From: Woeseia sp037968755
GTDB taxonomy: Bacteria > Pseudomonadota > Gammaproteobacteria > Steroidobacterales > Woeseiaceae
Direction: 5' to 3'
NCBI GenBank assembly: GCA_037968755.1
Contig: JBBKWB010000096.1
Location: 1-9,134 of the forward strand
DNA length: 9,134 bases
This document shows, piece by piece, positions 5,748-9,134 of this stretch (positions are counted from its first letter, which is position 1; each line of letters begins with the position of its first letter). The translations under genes were made by a program, and so were the position numbers. Under the pieces are notes generated by a model. It was not told where the DNA came from. It worked only from the letters and a program-made list of their open reading frames with translations, and did not search any database.

Positions 5748-7112
5748 TTATGGCACAGCACCTGGTGCGTAAGCGATCGCCGCATTGCTATCCGGTACAA
5801 GTCTGCCACCCCTCGCGCTACGATGCTCTACAGGTTCTGCATAAATGCGTTTAACTACAACGACAATCGCGATTAATTGATAAAACAGATCAAAAGAAGC
5901 CATTTCCAGGAACGTGCCACAAATCAGGTAAGCAAACAGACTGATCGTCAACATTCGTCCATAGGCAATTCGCTTTAACGTGGCATCCGATTTTGGCACG
6001 CGCCTGATTCGTCTCAGTGACAGCATGATCAACAGCACCAGGATCAGGAACACTATAAGACCCGGGAAGCCGTTCTCGGCCAGCAATTCAAAATACACGC
6101 TGTGCACACCAGAAATATGCAATCCGGCGGCCTCTGGCGTCTGCGCCTTGGTAAGTATCTCCGGGTTATATTGCAAATAGACTGCGCTGTCATTCAGAGC
6201 TTCAAATCCGCCGCCAGTCAGAGGCCTGTCAAGTGCCAGGCCCCAGGCAGCCCTCCACGCCTCCAAACGACTCAAGGCAGAACCGTCTTCGTCATAGCTC
6301 TGAATCGTAAGAATTCTCTCCTTCAGGGCTTCAGGCAACTGGCTGATAACAACCGGTGCAGCAACCAATCCCAGAACAATCAGCGGCAACTTCCAACGAA
6401 GTTTGAATGTGAGGAAAATTCCAAACAAGACAACCACCAATCCGACGAATCCTCCTCGCGAATAAGTGAACAATACAGCAAGGATTGTCATGCCGAATAG
6501 ACCATAAAGTCCGTTGCGCAGCCACTTCCTATGCTCAATCTGGGCGAGGAAAAACATGAAGGGTAAGGTCATGTTCAGAACCAGCGCCAACGCATTGTTG
6601 TCTTCAAAAAAGGAACCGGGAGGACCCCAGACGCGATAATTTCCGCCGGTCATGATCGAGAATACGCTGCCTTTCAAGCCGTAGAATCCGATTGATGCCG
6701 TAATAACCATCATCAGGTACCACAGTTTCTTTTCATCATCGATGAGAAATGCGGTCAGGAACGTCATTAACAGGATCTTGGTGATCTGATTCCAGGACTG
6801 CCACGCATCGTCCGGCACGAGCGCAGGAAATGTCGTCAATGTGAAAATGATCCAAAGCAGCAAGAGCAGTTTCAATTCCGCGCCCGCGAGAATGCCGGAC
6901 AATCCTCGTACGCGAATTGCGTACCAGCCGAATCCGCATAGTGTCGCGATGCCTACTACTTGCGCGAATGGAAAATCGAAAGCGAATCCCCAAGTCAGGC
7001 GATGCGGATTCATGTATCCGAGCCAGGACCACGCAAGGATGCCGATCCACGGCCGGTATGCGCAGAACGGCACAAGCGCAATTATGAAGAGAAAAAGGAG
7101 TACGTCACGCAT
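5748..7112 (-). CDS. Exosortase A-associated O-glycosylation ligase-like membrane protein (Wzy/WaaL fold)
   Basis: This is a 454-residue polytopic inner-membrane protein with about ten or more hydrophobic segments. The N-terminus (MRDVLLFLFI, then WLGYMNPHRLTWGFAFDFPF at 31-50) and the segment GGNYRVWGPPGSFFEDNNALAL (about 156-177, given here in part as GGNYRVWGPPGSF) are characteristic of the exosortase A system-associated putative O-glycosylation ligases (TIGR03097). The C-terminal half is a Wzy_C/O-antigen-ligase domain with SRGG at 218-221. It also has the periplasmic HSVYFELLAENGFPG motif at 337-351, whose His is the likely catalytic residue by analogy with WaaL. Such enzymes move a lipid-linked glycan onto an acceptor in the periplasm. 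The start is fixed by agreement with the family N-terminus, although the ribosome binding site is weak. Neighbours encode secreted carbohydrate-related proteins, which supports a role in surface glycan assembly. No exosortase or PEP-CTERM substrate lies in the window. Confidence 0.9.
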   Translation of the reverse strand: MRDVLLFLFIIALVPFCAYRPWIGILAWSWLGYMNPHRLTWGFAFDFPFAQVVGIATLCGFGWYAIRVRGLSGILAGAELKLLLLLWIIFTLTTFPALVPDDAWQSWNQITKILLMTFLTAFLIDDEKKLWYLMMVITASIGFYGLKGSVFSIMTGGNYRVWGPPGSFFEDNNALALVLNMTLPFMFFLAQIEHRKWLRNGLYGLFGMTILAVLFTYSRGGFVGLVVVLFGIFLTFKLRWKLPLIVLGLVAAPVVISQLPEALKERILTIQSYDEDGSALSRLEAWRAAWGLALDRPLTGGGFEALNDSAVYLQYNPEILTKAQTPEAAGLHISGVHSVYFELLAENGFPGLIVFLILVLLIMLSLRRIRRVPKSDATLKRIAYGRMLTISLFAYLICGTFLEMASFDLFYQLIAIVVVVKRIYAEPVEHRSARGGRLVPDSNAAIAYAPGAVP

Positions 7113-7341
7113 GTCTTGAAGATGGAATTCGCAGAAACAATGGCATGGAACCGACGCGACGACAACGTCGGCCCCGTGCGAGGACGGTAGCCAACGTAGT
7201 CATTAGGTAACTCGTCCACATGCAGAGCTTCCACGGTGTGATGACGTTATCGCCTGCTCTTTAGCGGTAGCAAAGCCATACAACTATTCCATGCTGGCGC
7301 CAGCTGCAATGATCCAATGCTTGTCCGGTGTCGTTGTCAGA
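7113..7341. other. Intergenic region between Kelch and ligase genes
   Basis: The 229-bp gap holds a perfect 12-bp palindrome GCTGGCGCCAGC (7293-7304) and a hairpin CCGACG/CGTCGG (7151-7171, alternatively CGACG-ACAA-CGTCG), neither followed by a T-run. It is long enough for a separate promoter for the ligase and beta-helix genes on the minus strand, but no clear sigma-70 or sigma-54 element was recognised. The CTGTC-N10-GACAG dyad is absent. Confidence 0.45.
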
Positions 7342-8499
7342 TTACTGAGCAAGAAAATCTCCAGGCGGATCAGATGCTACAGAACCTCCGCCTGTTCCGG
7401 ACGGATCATAACGCAGCACAAACAAATCGTCTGTATCACTGCCGGATGGGTCCTTCCCCGACCATAGAATCGCGACTTTGTTGGCGGAATCATAAGCCGC
7501 ACCATGCAGGCGTCGGGACGGCCCTCCGGCATTGTCGAGTTGCGACCATTGCCGGCTGTTTGGATTGTAAATCCAAGTATCGCTGCGGCCACTGCCACCA
7601 TGCATGATGACTACGTCATTGTCGGAATCGTAAACCATCACGTGCATTTCGCGGGAAGGTGGAACGATCGTCGAATTAATTTCCGTCCAACTATTCGCTG
7701 CCGCATTGTACTCCCACGTATCATTCGACCCAGATCCTGGAGCACCAGTAGGCTGACCACCAAAAATAAGGAAACGTTTGGTGGTCGGAATATAGACCAT
7801 CACCTCTTCGATCTGCTCCCGACTCGGCGGTATGCCATTTTCGGACAGTTTTACAGACCAGCCGGCGGGTGATGACATTGCGGTATCGAAAGCAGACGTT
7901 CTCTTTCCGGGATTCTCAATCCAGCTTGGTTCGCCGCTGAAAACCACGACCTGACCATCACCCCAGGCAAATCCTGGATCAAACACACCATCGTGAGGCT
8001 CGTTGCTGTCTGCAGAATTGTAGTCGCCAACTTGGGTAAAGTTGTTTGTCTGGTAATCGTAGTAACCATAGCCGCCACCGCATGTCCCGCCCAGTATCCA
8101 AAGATACTGATTGTCCGCATCGTATGTCATGACATGATTGTCCATGCCTTGAGGCCAACCGCCACCGCGATTCACCGAACGACGTTGCGTCCATTGCCAG
8201 CCGCCGCGTGCCGCGTCGTAGCCAAGATCCCAGACATCGTTGATATAACCGCTACCGCAGCCACCCGCAACGCTACCGCCAAACACTACTGTCTTGCCGG
8301 CGCCGGCATGGTACTCCAATGGAAACCATGCCCGGCCACAAGGTGTGCCGCCACAATTACCTGCGTCATTGACCGCGGAATTATCCGGCAACTGAGTTAC
8401 CCGAGTCCAGGTGTTCGGCGTGACTGTCGGTATTGCGAAAGATACGGCTGGCAGTAGGCAAAGCATCGCCAAGCCGATGTGGGAAATTTTACAATTCAT
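7342..8499 (-). CDS. Secreted Kelch-type beta-propeller protein
   Basis: The product has 385 residues. A Sec signal peptide covers residues 1-22 (MNCKISHIGLAMLCLLPAVSFA, cut before IPTV). The rest is a Kelch/galactose-oxidase-like propeller. Six blade strands of the pattern 'hydrophobic x3, x, G-G' occur at about 71-75 (VVFGG), 133-138 (LWILGG), 184-189 (VVVFSG), 243-248 (FLIFGG), 296-302 (VVIMHGG) and 342-348 (VAILWSG). Each is preceded by a 'H..VYD..' type strand and followed by a W-containing strand such as NDTWEYNAAANSW. The copper ligands and Cys-Tyr cofactor of true galactose oxidases are not recognisable, so a binding rather than a catalytic role is more likely. The C-terminus is a Gly/Ser-rich linker ending DPPGDFLAQ, like the tails of its neighbours. 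GGAG lies ten bases before the ATG. It starts 78 nt after the jelly-roll gene, consistent with one operon. Confidence 0.87.
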   Translation of the reverse strand: MNCKISHIGLAMLCLLPAVSFAIPTVTPNTWTRVTQLPDNSAVNDAGNCGGTPCGRAWFPLEYHAGAGKTVVFGGSVAGGCGSGYINDVWDLGYDAARGGWQWTQRRSVNRGGGWPQGMDNHVMTYDADNQYLWILGGTCGGGYGYYDYQTNNFTQVGDYNSADSNEPHDGVFDPGFAWGDGQVVVFSGEPSWIENPGKRTSAFDTAMSSPAGWSVKLSENGIPPSREQIEEVMVYIPTTKRFLIFGGQPTGAPGSGSNDTWEYNAAANSWTEINSTIVPPSREMHVMVYDSDNDVVIMHGGSGRSDTWIYNPNSRQWSQLDNAGGPSRRLHGAAYDSANKVAILWSGKDPSGSDTDDLFVLRYDPSGTGGGSVASDPPGDFLAQ

Positions 8500-8577
8500 A
8501 AATCCAGTACTCCAATACTCAAATGCGGTCAGTAATTTTTATTGCATCAACTGCCCATATAGTCGAGCCAAAGTGGC
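8500..8577. other. Short gap between jelly-roll and Kelch genes
   Basis: This AT-rich spacer of 78 bp, read on the minus strand, contains the Kelch gene's GGAG ribosome binding site (about 8510-8513). A loosely sigma-54-like GGG...GC has the wrong spacing (9 bp) and is not called. No hairpin terminator is seen, so readthrough from the jelly-roll gene into the Kelch gene is likely. Confidence 0.4.
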
Positions 8578-9134
8578 CTATTGCGTCTGAAAATTAGTGG
8601 GTGCTTCAGGCACTTCGGAATTGCCGGGCGACCCACTTGATCCGGTGATTTTCGGCACTCGAGTCCGTGAGACAACAATATTGTCGATCCACATGTTGCC
8701 ATCCGGTACTCCGGACTTGCTTGCCTTGTCGGTGGAAAAGAGGGTGAACGTCAGTTTGCCGTAGCCCATTTCAAGATTTCCCGACTGATCCCAAACACCA
8801 TCTTCCGTATACGGCTGGCTGATTGTCAGACCCGAATGATCGGCATCGGTTACGCGGATAATGGGGTTCGGTTCGTCGTCAATATACAGTTCGATGAGTC
8901 CATTGTTTTTAGCTGCATTGTCAGCAACGATCACGTGCATTTGGTAGCTACGCCATACATTGGCCTTGAATCGTCTGCATGGTGGTTCCGGGTAGTTCGC
9001 CGGATCTTTGAAATTATTTGGCGTTGCATTGTCATTCTCGAAGCAACCAATATGGTCCTGTGCGCCGTACTGCTCATACCCGCTGTCACTGTAAATTTGG
9101 GGAATTCGGCGCTGTTCACTGTCTTGTATGGTTT
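8578..9134 (-). CDS. Jelly-roll / concanavalin-like secreted protein, C-terminal part (cut by window edge)
   Basis: The frame is open from the right edge (first full codon at 9132) to the TAG at 8578, giving 184 residues without a true start. The internal ATG at 8940 is not the start, because the frame upstream is coding-like and contains QYGAQDHIGCFEND and WRSYQ. The stretch WRSYQMHVIVADN, then NGLIELYIDDE, matches the central strands of jelly-roll polysaccharide lyase/LamG-like folds, where a Trp-x-x-(Tyr/Ile) strand is followed by NG-x-(hydrophobic)-x-x-(Trp/Tyr)-x-D-(G/D). The final strand is NMWIDNIVVSR, the usual last beta strand of such sandwiches. It then has a Ser/Gly/Pro linker and ends PEAPTNFQTQ, the tail type also found on the beta-helix and Kelch proteins. 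It is probably exported and glycan-binding or lyase-like; the signal peptide and any active site lie outside the window. Confidence 0.75.
   Translation of the reverse strand, partial: TIQDSEQRRIPQIYSDSGYEQYGAQDHIGCFENDNATPNNFKDPANYPEPPCRRFKANVWRSYQMHVIVADNAAKNNGLIELYIDDEPNPIIRVTDADHSGLTISQPYTEDGVWDQSGNLEMGYGKLTFTLFSTDKASKSGVPDGNMWIDNIVVSRTRVPKITGSSGSPGNSEVPEAPTNFQTQ

Noticed and set aside
5699..5809. N-terminal extension of the beta-helix protein
   Set aside because: It would overlap the end of the ligase gene and bury the signal peptide; starts at 5698 or 5704 give a normal Sec signal.
8931..9119. 62-codon minus-strand frame at the right edge
   Set aside because: It is in a different frame from the jelly-roll gene, whose frame continues open through the same DNA to the window edge with family-like sequence.
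3944..9134. PEP-CTERM sorting signals on the secreted proteins
   Set aside because: None of the three C-termini has the Pro-Glu-Pro motif, transmembrane helix and basic end; they end in a short Gln-terminated tail instead.
1..9134. CRISPR arrays, tRNA/rRNA genes, insertion sequences, phage genes
   Set aside because: No regularly spaced repeats, cloverleaf sequences, transposase-like proteins or terminal inverted repeats were seen.

Overview
The window looks like part of an extracellular polysaccharide / exosortase A-type locus from a Gram-negative bacterium, most likely a proteobacterium and perhaps a gammaproteobacterium. The strongest marker is a 454-residue membrane protein (5748-7112, minus) that matches the exosortase A-associated O-glycosylation ligase family (TIGR03097-like, Wzy/WaaL fold). 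An outer-membrane-type lipoprotein signal, several Sec signal peptides and a candidate sigma-54 promoter fit the same picture. The taxonomic guess is inference from gene content only; no rRNA or tRNA is present.

Layout, right to left on the minus strand: (1) the C-terminal part of a jelly-roll/lectin-like secreted protein cut by the window edge (8578-9134); (2) a secreted Kelch-type beta-propeller protein (7342-8499); (3) the ligase (5748-7112); (4) a secreted right-handed beta-helix protein with a beta-sandwich N-terminal domain (3944-5698). A plus-strand gene (3087-3743) then encodes a small lipoprotein with an Ig-like and a fibronectin type III domain, convergent with the beta-helix gene. 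Left of it, divergently, lie a GlpD-family FAD-dependent dehydrogenase (592-2280) and the N-terminal part of a GT4 glycosyltransferase that runs off the left edge (1-579). These two are separated by only 12 nt.

The long divergent intergenic region (2281-3086) is the most striking part. Read left to right on the plus strand it holds two copies of a 23-bp dyad (CCTGTCC-N8-CGACAGTC) exactly 80 bp apart, then a well-formed sigma-54 (-24/-12) promoter candidate, then a clear class I c-di-GMP riboswitch (GEMM-I). After that comes a structured leader of about 200 nt, and finally a strong ribosome binding site in front of the Ig/FN3 lipoprotein. This is the arrangement expected for a gene controlled first by a sigma-54 enhancer-binding activator and then by c-di-GMP in the nascent RNA.

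A second unexplained signal is a shared C-terminal tail. The beta-helix, Kelch and jelly-roll proteins have unrelated folds but all end in a Gly/Pro/Ser-rich linker followed by a short [AP]-P-[TG]-[ND]-[LF]-x-x-Gln-stop sequence (APTNLIAQ, PPGDFLAQ, APTNFQTQ). The tail resembles the first strand of an FN3 domain that stops before the domain itself. It could be a module-boundary remnant or an undescribed surface-targeting tag. A plausible overall picture is that the glycosyltransferase and ligase build or transfer a glycan, the secreted proteins bind or modify it, and c-di-GMP sets the level of at least one matrix lipoprotein.
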